Positions 26,597 to 35,634 of a stretch of 64,000 nt of DNA are shown piece after piece. Made by a program: the position numbers and the translations under genes. Below the pieces are notes generated by a model. That model did no database searches and was not told where the DNA came from. It saw nothing but the letters and a program-made list of their open reading frames with translations. Every line of letters starts with the position of its first letter. Positions within the stretch are counted from its first letter, which is position 1. The stretch comes from Litoribacter populi (lineage in GTDB: Bacteria; Bacteroidota; Bacteroidia; Cytophagales; Cyclobacteriaceae). The stretch lies in assembly GCF_007483685.1 (NCBI RefSeq), contig NZ_VMKN01000001.1:3166143-3230142 (forward strand), in the 5' to 3' direction.

Positions 26597-27889
26597 ATGA
26601 TTAAAGATTCGGAGATATTAGCTGTCAAGCAGCGGTATGAAATAATTGGAAACAGTCCTTTGCTAAACCATGCGATCCGTGTGGCCATGCAGGCTGCGCC
26701 TACCGACATGACCGTGCTTATTACGGGTGAAAGTGGTAGCGGTAAGGAGTCTTTTTCCAAAATTATACATTCCTTAAGTACCAGAAAACACGGCAAATTT
26801 ATCGCCATCAACTGTGGAGCGATCCCAGAAGGCACTATTGATTCCGAGCTTTTCGGCCATGAAAAAGGATCTTTCACTGGTGCCCATGAGGCCAGAAAGG
26901 GATATTTTGAAGTCACTGACGGTGGCTCTATTTTCTTGGATGAAATTGGGGAAATGCCTTTAGGCACTCAGGCCAGACTGCTAAGGGTGCTGGAAAACGG
27001 TGAATTCATCAAAGTCGGCAGCTCCAAGGTCCTAAAGACCAATGTCCGCGTGATTGCCGCTACCAACGTGAACCTGATCAAGGCCGTTGAAAAAGGCAAG
27101 TTTAGAGAAGACCTTTATTATAGACTTAACACGGTGCCCATCTATGTCCCCCCTTTGAGGGAGCGGGGCGAGGATGTGGTCATGCTTTTCAGAAAGTTCA
27201 CCACTGATTTTTCTGAAAAGTATAAAGTGAAACCTATCTCACTTAATGCGGAAGCCAAGCAGTTGCTGGTAAAATTTCCTTTTCCAGGAAATATCCGCCA
27301 ACTCAAAAATTTGGCAGAGCAGATAAGTCTGCTTGAAAGCGAGCGAGAAGTAGATGCGGTCACCCTATCCAGGTATCTGCCTACTGCCCAGCCCAGGTTG
27401 CCAGTCCCCTTTATGGGAGGGTCAGACGGTTCGGGTTCTGGTGATTTTTCCGAAAGGGAAATCCTTTACAAGGTCCTTTTCGACATGAAAAAGGACATGA
27501 ACGAACTCAAGAAGCTGGTGTTGGAGTCATATCATTCAGGTGGGCTAAACCAAAACATTATCAAAAAGCATCAGACTTTGTTTGAGGATATGGACAGCCA
27601 GGCACCTTTCGAAGACAAGCCTAACCCATCTCCATCACTACCTTTGGTGCTGGATTCAGGCAATTCGAAAGAAAAACAGGATTATAGAAATGATTACGAG
27701 GATGACTCTATCGAGGATATTATCCATGAGGAGGATGATAATTCCCTTTCAATTGAGAAAAAAGAAAAGGAATTGATCATAAGAGCGTTAAAGAAGCACA
27801 ACAATAAGAGGAAATATGCGGCCCAAGATCTTGGCATCTCGGAGCGTACCCTATATAGAAAGATTAAGCAGTATGACATCAATGAATAA
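26597..27889 (+). CDS. Sigma-54-dependent activator with no receiver domain
   Basis: A 430-residue AAA+ enhancer-binding protein. Walker A GESGSGKE (44-51), the sigma-54-contacting loop as GSFTGA (91-96; the usual form is GAFTGA), Walker B SIFLDEIGEMP (about 111-121), and a C-terminal Fis-type HTH with DLGISERTLYRKI (about 410-425). There is no N-terminal REC, GAF or PAS domain: the AAA+ domain begins almost at once, so its activity must be set by partner proteins, abundance or oligomerisation. A low-complexity acidic linker precedes the HTH. The gene ends overlapping the LptE start. Confidence 0.93.
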   Translation: MIKDSEILAVKQRYEIIGNSPLLNHAIRVAMQAAPTDMTVLITGESGSGKESFSKIIHSLSTRKHGKFIAINCGAIPEGTIDSELFGHEKGSFTGAHEARKGYFEVTDGGSIFLDEIGEMPLGTQARLLRVLENGEFIKVGSSKVLKTNVRVIAATNVNLIKAVEKGKFREDLYYRLNTVPIYVPPLRERGEDVVMLFRKFTTDFSEKYKVKPISLNAEAKQLLVKFPFPGNIRQLKNLAEQISLLESEREVDAVTLSRYLPTAQPRLPVPFMGGSDGSGSGDFSEREILYKVLFDMKKDMNELKKLVLESYHSGGLNQNIIKKHQTLFEDMDSQAPFEDKPNPSPSLPLVLDSGNSKEKQDYRNDYEDDSIEDIIHEEDDNSLSIEKKEKELIIRALKKHNNKRKYAAQDLGISERTLYRKIKQYDINE

Positions 27890-28412
27890 AAAAGCTATTC
27901 TGACGCTGTTCCTTCCCATTTTTTTATTCTCAGCATGTCGGATTGAATACAGTTTTACCGGAACCACGTTGGATTATGAATTGACCAATTCCTTTTCGGT
28001 GGAGAATTTCTTCAATGACTCCGGTGGTGGGCCAGCCAACATGGGCCAGCTCTTCACAGAATCACTTAAGGAATATTTCCAGCGAAACACTCAACTTGAA
28101 CTCATCCGGACTAACGGTGACTTGCAGTTTGAGGGGTCAATTACCAGGTATAGCATTGATCCTCAGGCTACGGTTAGTAGTCCGGACCCCAATCTCCCCG
28201 ACAGGGCGGGTCAGATGCGTCTAAGCATTTCGGTACAGGTGGATTTTGTGAATACGCAAAATGATGAGGAAAGTCTCAGCAGAACTTTCTCTTTCTTTCA
28301 GGATTATGATCCAAGGAACACCTCTTTACTTCAAGTAGAGACAGAATTAATTGAAATAATATTTGAAAACATTATTCAGGATATTTTTACTGCCACTGTG
28401 GCCAACTGGTAA
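27882..28412 (+). CDS. lptE: LptE-family lipopolysaccharide assembly lipoprotein
   Basis: A 176-residue lipoprotein (FSAC, Cys19). The sequence reads YSFTGTTLDYELTNSFSVENF ... GPANMGQLFTESLKEYFQRNTQLELIRTNGDLQFEGSITRYSI, matching the Bacteroidota LptE group: LptD partner, plug of the LPS translocon at the outer membrane. It ends with LIEIIFENIIQDIFTATVANW. The start overlaps the stop of the activator by 8 nt (ATG 27882; ATG 27873 is 3 codons longer and also possible). It continues the miaB-activator-lptE-secG order. Confidence 0.9.
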   Translation: MNKKAILTLFLPIFLFSACRIEYSFTGTTLDYELTNSFSVENFFNDSGGGPANMGQLFTESLKEYFQRNTQLELIRTNGDLQFEGSITRYSIDPQATVSSPDPNLPDRAGQMRLSISVQVDFVNTQNDEESLSRTFSFFQDYDPRNTSLLQVETELIEIIFENIIQDIFTATVANW

Positions 28413-28449
28413 AAAAATGTTTAATTTGGAATCTAAACCACTGTAAACC

Positions 28450-29511
28450 GTGAACTCAAGTCAATTTTTATCGCTTATTGAGAAGGGTAACGAGCTTGAA
28501 AGAGATGACCTGCATCATTTAATAAAGTTGCATCAGTCATTTCCTTACTTTCAGATACCCATGGTATTGGCTGCCAAGATTGAGTATGCCAGGGATTCCA
28601 AAAATGAGGAGTTTCTCCATTGGGCGGCAGCCTTGAGTCCTGACAGGATTTGGTTGAAAAAAATTTTAGAGCAAGAAATTGACTTTACGAAAGTCTATGC
28701 AGAGCCTAAGGATCAAGCAACTTTGGAGCCTACAGACAATGTGGAGTCCGAAATCATCAGTCCTGACGAAGCCAAACTTGAATCAACCGATAAGCCTGAG
28801 ATTGTAGAAAATCCTGAGGGTACGGAAAATGATCAGGAAAAGCCTGATCTAATAGCCTCTCCAGAGGAAGCTGATAAAGATACCCCTAAGCCTACATTGA
28901 TTGTCAAAGAGGATGAAAGAGCGGAAATATCTGAGCCAGAAATTGTCGAGAATTCTGATATAAAACTTGAGTCGGCAAAAGAGGAGGACAAAAATATCAT
29001 CGAGCCCCTACCTGGTCCTCCTAGCAACCGAATGGATATCTTGAGGCAGTTGGAAGAGAATCTTTCAAAGCTGAAAAAAGAACCACAGTTAGAAAACCAG
29101 GCTGCTTCCGATAAAAAAGAAGAGAATGAGGAGGCTAAGCCTAAAGCTCAGAAAAAGCCGATCAAGCGTAAAAGAAGAGGAACTGATGAAATTCTTGAAT
29201 CCATTAAAAAGAAGGAAAAGAAGGAAATCAAGGATTCAAAAAAACTTGAGCAGAGCGATATAATTAAAGAGTTCAGTAAGAAATCCATCAAGATGGCTGC
29301 CATCCGGGAAAACGAGGACGTCAACCGGCTTGAAGATTTATCAACCAGAAGTACACAGGTAAATGACAGGCTTGTATCAGAGTCTTATGCCAAGCTTTTG
29401 ACGCAGCAGGGTAAAGCAGCAGCTGCCAAGGAAATATATCAGAAATTAATTTTGAAATTTCCCCAGAAAAAAGCTTACTTTGCGGACTTAATGAAGAAAT
29501 TAGAAGATTAA
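28450..29511 (+). CDS. Conserved acidic protein of unknown function in the lptE-secG cluster
   Basis: A 353-residue cytoplasmic-looking protein starting at GTG. A small helical N-terminal domain (about 1-75; FLSLIEKGNELERDDLHHLIKLHQSFPYFQIPMVLAAKI) is followed by a long Glu/Lys/Asp/Pro low-complexity linker (about 75-260). Then comes a C-terminal helical stretch (about 270-353) with VSESYAKLLTQQGKAAAAKEIYQKLILKFPQKKAYFADLMKKLE, which reads as one TPR-like repeat. No enzyme motif. The same gene sits between lptE and secG in related Bacteroidota (family knowledge), so a role in secretion or envelope supply is possible but unproven. Confidence 0.65.
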   Translation: MNSSQFLSLIEKGNELERDDLHHLIKLHQSFPYFQIPMVLAAKIEYARDSKNEEFLHWAAALSPDRIWLKKILEQEIDFTKVYAEPKDQATLEPTDNVESEIISPDEAKLESTDKPEIVENPEGTENDQEKPDLIASPEEADKDTPKPTLIVKEDERAEISEPEIVENSDIKLESAKEEDKNIIEPLPGPPSNRMDILRQLEENLSKLKKEPQLENQAASDKKEENEEAKPKAQKKPIKRKRRGTDEILESIKKKEKKEIKDSKKLEQSDIIKEFSKKSIKMAAIRENEDVNRLEDLSTRSTQVNDRLVSESYAKLLTQQGKAAAAKEIYQKLILKFPQKKAYFADLMKKLED

Positions 29512-29523
29512 AATATATAGATT

Positions 29524-29901
29524 ATGTTTACTATAATTATTAGCATTACCTTAATTCTTGCCGTACTATTGATTTTGGTGATTTTGGGTCAAAACTCAAA
29601 AGGCGGTGTTGGAGCGGCATTTGGAGGCAGTGCTTCACAGATCATGGGGGTTACCAAAACTGGTAACATTCTTGAAAAAGCTACGTGGGTATTAGCGATA
29701 GGCATCCTATTGCTTTCTTTAGGTTCCACAGCATTCTATAACACTAGCGGAACAAGCGACTTTGTTTCTCCAAACGTTGAGAATGCAAGACAACAAAGAG
29801 GTGTAGCTCCTACCTTTGGAGGTGAAGGCGAGCAGCAGGAATTGCTTCCTACTCAAGAGGCTCCAGCCCCAGAAGAACAACCTGAAGAAGGCGGCGAATA
29901 A
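29524..29901 (+). CDS. secG: Preprotein translocase subunit SecG
   Basis: A 125-residue inner-membrane protein with two membrane helices (about 3-22 and 53-74). Between them lies the SecG loop GQNSKGGVGAAFGGSASQIMGVTKTGNILEKATWVLA. The C-terminal tail (from about 85) is Gln/Glu/Pro-rich, longer than the E. coli form. It assists SecYE in translocation. Starts 12 nt after the acidic protein. A strong terminator ends the miaB-secG run. Confidence 0.95.
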   Translation: MFTIIISITLILAVLLILVILGQNSKGGVGAAFGGSASQIMGVTKTGNILEKATWVLAIGILLLSLGSTAFYNTSGTSDFVSPNVENARQQRGVAPTFGGEGEQQELLPTQEAPAPEEQPEEGGE

Positions 29902-29925
29902 TATAAACGTCAATTCAAAATATTC

Positions 29926-29959
29926 AATAAGGCCATTTTCGAATGGCCTTATTTTTTTT
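29926..29959 (+). terminator. Intrinsic terminator after secG with TTCG loop
   Basis: A perfect 12-bp stem (29926-29937 with 29942-29953) closed by a TTCG tetraloop and followed by a T tract. Confidence 0.92.
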
Positions 29960-30052
29960 CGCCTACTACAACAGGCGATAATTTTATTTAATTTTTTATT
30001 ATTTTTTATAAGGTTGTTTATATAATTTTTAATCGACCTGCTAATCTTTATA

Positions 30053-30072
30053 GTTGGAATGTGCCAACATTC
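30053..30072. promoter_or_regulatory. Interleaved dyads upstream of the hydroxylase gene
   Basis: Two overlapping inverted repeats share one spot: GTTGG (30053-57) with CCAAC (30064-68), and GAATG (30057-61) with CATTC (30068-72). They lie 54 nt upstream of the ATG at 30126. This may be an operator or a leader hairpin with two alternative folds. Confidence 0.35.
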
Positions 30073-30125
30073 TTTGTAAATTAAGGGTTATAGTGAAAAC
30101 CAATTACAACTAACTACCAGCTTTT

Positions 30126-31124
30126 ATGTTTGAAAATCACCTAACCCTTGAGGAAATAGGCGTACATGATTGGCCCAACATTATTCTTTGGGCAGCGCCT
30201 ATCATGTTTTTTCTTGTGTTCTTGGAATGGGGAATTAGCCTCTATAAAAATCAGAAAGACGCTTACGATAAAAAAGATTTCCTGGCAGCCTCCACCATCG
30301 GATTTATAAATGTGGGTATTAGCGCATTGATTAAAGTAGCGATATTTGGCATTGTGCTTTTCTTCTGGAACGTGGTACCTTGGAAGATTCCCGCCACTTG
30401 GTGGTCTTTTATTGCCTGTTTTTTCGCCATTGATTTTGCTAGATACTGGGCGCATAGGATTTCTCATGAAAACCGCTTTTGGTGGGCTACCCATGTTACA
30501 CACCACAATTCCAAAAAATACAACTTCTCGGTTTCTTTCCGCTTGAGCTGGACCCAACATATCAAGTTTATATTCTTTGTACCGGTAGTGATGATGGGGT
30601 TTGACCCATTCGTGTTTTTCATTTGCCACCAAATTGCTGTGTTATATCAATTTTGGATACACACTGAATATATCACGAAGCTGCCGGCACCGATCGAGTA
30701 CTTTTTCACCACACCTAGCCATCACCGCGTGCACCATGCCAGTGATGAAAAGTACCTCGATAAAAACTATGGCTCAACTTTTATCATTTGGGACAGGATG
30801 TTTGGTACGTTTATGCCAGAAGATGACAGACCCACATATGGCATTACCAAAGAGATTAATACATATAACCCGATCTACTTGGTTTTCCATGAGTTTGTAG
30901 ATATCTGGAAAGATCTGAAACAAGCTGAAAGCTTTAAGGAAGCCAGACAGATTCTATTTGGCAAGCCAGGTGCTGAAGTCATTAAAAACAGAAACCTGAG
31001 AAGAGAGCAGGAAGCTTTAGCAAAAGCTGAAAGCCCGGGGCAGCATGAAAAAATCGCCTCTACCCCACCCTCACCTGGGCTTCACGAAAAATCCCTGATG
31101 AAGAAAAAGAATGGTTATCCATAA
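30126..31124 (+). CDS. Sterol desaturase / fatty-acid hydroxylase family membrane enzyme
   Basis: A 332-residue integral membrane di-iron enzyme. Hydrophobic segments at about 18-38, 55-82 and 92-108 surround the His clusters HRISH (110-114), HVTHH (123-127) and HHRVHH (199-204), the 8-His set of the family. Relatives hydroxylate or desaturate sterols, ceramides, alkylglycerols or carotenoids; the substrate here is not evident. A Pro/Ser-rich tail follows residue 300. Preceded by an interleaved dyad and followed by a terminator that overlaps the stop codon. Confidence 0.9.
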   Translation: MFENHLTLEEIGVHDWPNIILWAAPIMFFLVFLEWGISLYKNQKDAYDKKDFLAASTIGFINVGISALIKVAIFGIVLFFWNVVPWKIPATWWSFIACFFAIDFARYWAHRISHENRFWWATHVTHHNSKKYNFSVSFRLSWTQHIKFIFFVPVVMMGFDPFVFFICHQIAVLYQFWIHTEYITKLPAPIEYFFTTPSHHRVHHASDEKYLDKNYGSTFIIWDRMFGTFMPEDDRPTYGITKEINTYNPIYLVFHEFVDIWKDLKQAESFKEARQILFGKPGAEVIKNRNLRREQEALAKAESPGQHEKIASTPPSPGLHEKSLMKKKNGYP

Positions 31125-31159
31125 GAAAAGCACCGGAACGATCCCGGTGCTTTTCTTAT
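31121..31159. terminator. Bidirectional terminator overlapping two stop codons
   Basis: A perfect 16-bp stem (31121-31136 with 31144-31159) around a 7-nt loop. It covers the stop codon of the hydroxylase and the last bases of the convergent gene. Confidence 0.88.
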
Positions 31160-31863
31160 GGTATATGTTGTAAAAGCAATCTTTTGCTGATTGGTACCAG
31201 GCTCTCGTTCAATGGTACTTTATGCTTAGAGTGAATTCGCCAGGTCGCTGGATTAGGCAGCTCTTGATAAGTTCTTGCCAGGTCAAGTTTGATTTGATCT
31301 ATTGTATTGACTAGGCTTCTGTTCACTTTTTTTACCAATCTCAGAAGGATGGACCTGAACTTATCCAGACTGTGTTGGAAAAGACTGATCTCATAACGGT
31401 AAATGAATACCTGACTATCCTTTTCCTGAGTGAGAAAAACATAACCTTCCCGCTGATATATCGGTGTAAGCCCTACAGCCTCCACCTCCATGTGCTGCTC
31501 TAAAAAATTGTAAATATCCTTACCACTTTCAATGTGTGATTTAAGCTTAGGTAAGGCGAATTCAATAATTTGCTCAAGCTCTTTCATCAACTCCCCGTCC
31601 TCTACTAATTTTTCATAGTTTAACCTCAGCTTGGACAGGTCGGCTCCTGTGAGTTTTTTTGGAAAGGCATCATTGAGATTGGATTTTTCTTTTTGAAAAG
31701 CTGTCAGTGCCTGATGTTGCCTGATCAGGTCACCCAGCACTGGATAGAGTTTGACATGATCAAACTCATGTTGGGCATGCTGAAGGTAAGCGAGAAGGAT
31801 GTATTTTTTGTATTCAAAATCAACTAGCCCTTCAGCAAACCAATTATCTGACAAAGTTTTCAT
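31156..31863 (-). CDS. Hypothetical protein divergent from groES
   Basis: A 235-residue soluble protein, mostly helical and charged, with no signal, membrane segment or familiar motif. Its C-terminus (LARTYQELPNPATWRIHSKHKVPLNESLVPISKRLLL) is basic and looks like the conserved part. The gene reads away from groES-groEL and shares a 202-nt intergenic region that holds a phased CTGACA array. The shared control region suggests co-regulation with chaperonins (inference). I recognise no family. Confidence 0.6.
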   Translation of the reverse strand: MKTLSDNWFAEGLVDFEYKKYILLAYLQHAQHEFDHVKLYPVLGDLIRQHQALTAFQKEKSNLNDAFPKKLTGADLSKLRLNYEKLVEDGELMKELEQIIEFALPKLKSHIESGKDIYNFLEQHMEVEAVGLTPIYQREGYVFLTQEKDSQVFIYRYEISLFQHSLDKFRSILLRLVKKVNRSLVNTIDQIKLDLARTYQELPNPATWRIHSKHKVPLNESLVPISKRLLLQHIP

Positions 31864-31894
31864 AGACTAAAGTTTTCAAAAATTTACAAAAAAA

Positions 31895-31995
31895 CTGACA
31901 ATTTATCGCACAGCTTGTTAGAAAAATTGACAGTTTCTGTGCCACATATTCAACCCACTGACAGCGGTATGGACAAAAATTGGACTTTATGTCAG
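31895..31995. promoter_or_regulatory. Phased CTGACA operator array between the hypothetical gene and groES
   Basis: Four related hexamers: CTGACA 31895-31900, TTGACA 31927-31932, CTGACA 31958-31963, and inverted TGTCAG 31990-31995. Centre spacings are 32, 31 and 32 bp, about three helix turns each, so all lie on one face. The last two also belong to a larger inverted repeat: TGTGCCA ... AACCC ... CTGACA mirrored as TGTCAG ... GGTT ... TGGCACA (arms 31938-31963 and 31990-32013). Confidence 0.6.
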
Positions 31996-32006
31996 GGTTT
32001 GGCCCA

Positions 32007-32022
32007 TGGCACATAAAATGCA
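32007..32022 (+). promoter_or_regulatory. Sigma-54-type -24/-12 promoter candidate for groES
   Basis: TGGCAC, five bases, then ATGCA: GG and GC separated by exactly 10 nt, as the -24/-12 class requires, with one mismatch to TTGCA. A start about 12 nt later would fall near 32032, 34 nt before the groES ATG. On the other strand a weaker GG-N10-GT element lies at 31930-31944. Confidence 0.5.
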
Positions 32023-32065
32023 ATGAGAGGGATAAAAGAAACTAACCTTTAAAAAATAAATAACT

Positions 32066-32344
32066 ATGTCAAAAGTGAACATCAGACCACTTGCGGACAG
32101 AGTTCTAGTAGAACCTGCTGCTGCTGAAGAGAAAACTGCTTCTGGACTTTACATCCCGGACACTGCTAAGGAAAAGCCACAAAAAGGCACCGTAGTAGCA
32201 GTTGGAAATGGCAAAAAAGATGAACCATTGACTGTACAAGTTGGCGATACCGTGCTTTACGGCAAATATGCTGGCACTGAGCTATCCGTAGACGGTAGCG
32301 ATTATTTGATCATGAGAGAGGCAGATATCTTTGCTATTCTTTAA
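32066..32344 (+). CDS. groES: Co-chaperonin GroES
   Basis: A 92-residue ring-forming lid of the chaperonin. It contains the [41 protein letters not shown] block with the mobile loop ([11 protein letters not shown]), then [34 protein letters not shown], the full length of the family. It precedes groEL by 53 nt in one operon. The upstream region carries the phased CTGACA array and a sigma-54-like element rather than a CIRCE repeat. Confidence 0.97.
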   Translation: MSKVNIRPLADRVLVEPAAAEEKTASGLYIPDTAKEKPQKGTVVAVGNGKKDEPLTVQVGDTVLYGKYAGTELSVDGSDYLIMREADIFAIL

Positions 32345-32391
32345 TCAATCTCATTACCTCAATTAAATAGTTCGAAAATTTAAAAAATTGA

Positions 32392-34026
<1,635 letters not shown>

Positions 34027-34049
34027 TTCCGAATTCCCAATAATAAATT

Positions 34050-34084
34050 AGCGAGGGTATCGACGATATCCTCGCTTTTTTTGC
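34050..34084 (+). terminator. Intrinsic terminator after groEL
   Basis: An 11-bp stem (AGCGAGGGTAT with ATATCCTCGCT, one G-T wobble) around a short CGACG loop, followed by a T tract. Confidence 0.9.
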
Positions 34085-34230
34085 CTGTTTTCTCCCACAT
34101 CCTGCCCTTTGCAACAATAATGCAATTGCCAGAGAATTTAATATGATATTTTTTTTATAATAAATTTATAATTGTAACTTACCTGCGACTGGTGAAAAAA
34201 CTATAAACCAACTAAGCATAGAAACGATTG

Positions 34231-34605
34231 ATGTATTCATTTGATTCAATTGTATTAATAGACGACGACCCTATTAACAACCTGATAAATAGACGTTTGA
34301 TCAGTAAACTGGACATAAGTCCAAGGGTGGCCGAATACCTGGAAGCTGAAAAGGCTTTGGGATGTATACAATCTTTACATAGAGAAGAAAAACTGCTCAT
34401 CCTACTGGACATCAATATGCCGGTGATGAACGGCTGGGACTTCTTGAGCCAATATTTGAATTTCTGCACACTGAGAAAAGACAAGATTGTCATGCTCTCT
34501 AGCTCTATAGATTTTCAGGACCGCCAAAAAGCTGAGGAATACGATTGTGTCAGCGGATTTATAGAAAAGCCACTTACACCAGAAAAACTAAAAAAACTTC
34601 TTTAA
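34231..34605 (+). CDS. Stand-alone CheY-like response regulator receiver
   Basis: A 124-residue single REC domain: acidic D11/D12, phosphoacceptor D60 in LLILLDINMPVMNGWDF, the LSSS switch Ser, and Lys about 113 in EKPLTPEKL. There is no output domain, so it acts by protein interaction. The frame extends one codon upstream through a TTG, but ATG 34231 is preferred. The stop codon is immediately followed by the corA ATG (no gap). A kinase is not adjacent; the hybrid kinase at 39263 is 4 kb away. Confidence 0.9.
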   Translation: MYSFDSIVLIDDDPINNLINRRLISKLDISPRVAEYLEAEKALGCIQSLHREEKLLILLDINMPVMNGWDFLSQYLNFCTLRKDKIVMLSSSIDFQDRQKAEEYDCVSGFIEKPLTPEKLKKLL

Positions 34606-35616
34606 ATGAATATCGCAACCGATATTGATCCAGCAAGCTCCTCTATGGAGCTTTATTTGTTTGGAGGAAGCTTTCTGGAAAAGCATCTCCTTACCCATGT
34701 TGACCAAATTGCCGACCACCTTCAAGGCCCCCATAAATTATGGATCAACATCCCTACCCTAGATAACCCGAAACTTATATCTGAGTTAGGCAACCTGTTC
34801 AATATACATTCACTTACCATTGAAGACATCCTAGATACCACTCAACGACCGAAATTTGAAGAGTTTGATGAGTTTGTATTTATAAGTACCAAAATGATCT
34901 ACACCAAACGGGCTCTGGAAGAATTAGAGACCGAACAGATTAGCTTTTTGATTGGTCAAAATTACGTGATCACCTTTCAGGAAAAACCGATGGACGTGTT
35001 TGATTCCATAAGGACTAGGTTAGAAAACCCTGCGGGAAGGATGCGGAAGCTTGGAGCTGATTATTTTGCCTACACTCTAATCAATACTATTACCGATCAT
35101 TATTACCGAGTGATGGAGATGGTGAGTGAGGCCAATGAAGCTTTGGAAGACCAAATTATAAGGGCCCGGCAAAAGGTAAGGCTTGAGGATTTATACATTC
35201 ATCGCAAAACCCTGCAGGAAATCAGAAAAAACACCTGGCCAATGCGGGAAATTATTTCAGACTGGAAAAAATCCGAGCACCCATACCTACATGACAAGAC
35301 CCAGATTTATCTTAATGACGCATATGAGCATACCATTGAGATAATGGAAAACCTGGAACTACAAAGGGAAACTATCACCACATTAGTGGAAATCTACATG
35401 ACCCATCTTAGTATCAAGCAAAATGAGGTCATGAAGACTTTAACTATAATTGCGACCATTTTTATTCCTCTGACTTTTATAGCAGGAGTGTATGGCATGA
35501 ACTTCTCGCATATGCCCGAGTTGGAATGGGAATACAGCTATCTTACGGTTTGGATATTCTTTATAGTAAGCACTGTAGGAATGCTGATGTATTTTAAAAG
35601 AAAAAGGTGGTTTTGA
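34606..35616 (+). CDS. corA: CorA magnesium/cobalt channel
   Basis: A 336-residue pentameric metal-ion channel. The cytoplasmic N-terminal funnel (1-270) ends in the long stalk helix, and two C-terminal membrane helices flank the signature GMN (297-299; YGMNFSHMPELEWEYSY). The last helix ends in a basic FKRKRWF tail, as is usual. It lies directly after the REC gene with no intergenic space, so the two must be co-translated. Confidence 0.95.
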   Translation: MNIATDIDPASSSMELYLFGGSFLEKHLLTHVDQIADHLQGPHKLWINIPTLDNPKLISELGNLFNIHSLTIEDILDTTQRPKFEEFDEFVFISTKMIYTKRALEELETEQISFLIGQNYVITFQEKPMDVFDSIRTRLENPAGRMRKLGADYFAYTLINTITDHYYRVMEMVSEANEALEDQIIRARQKVRLEDLYIHRKTLQEIRKNTWPMREIISDWKKSEHPYLHDKTQIYLNDAYEHTIEIMENLELQRETITTLVEIYMTHLSIKQNEVMKTLTIIATIFIPLTFIAGVYGMNFSHMPELEWEYSYLTVWIFFIVSTVGMLMYFKRKRWF

Positions 35617-35634
35617 GCCACCTTCTTATTTTTT
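35604..35634. terminator. Terminator after corA
   Basis: AAGGTGG (35604-35610) pairs with CCACCTT (35618-35624) around a TTTTGAG loop, followed by T-rich sequence. It overlaps the end of corA and faces the convergent amidohydrolase. Confidence 0.65.
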
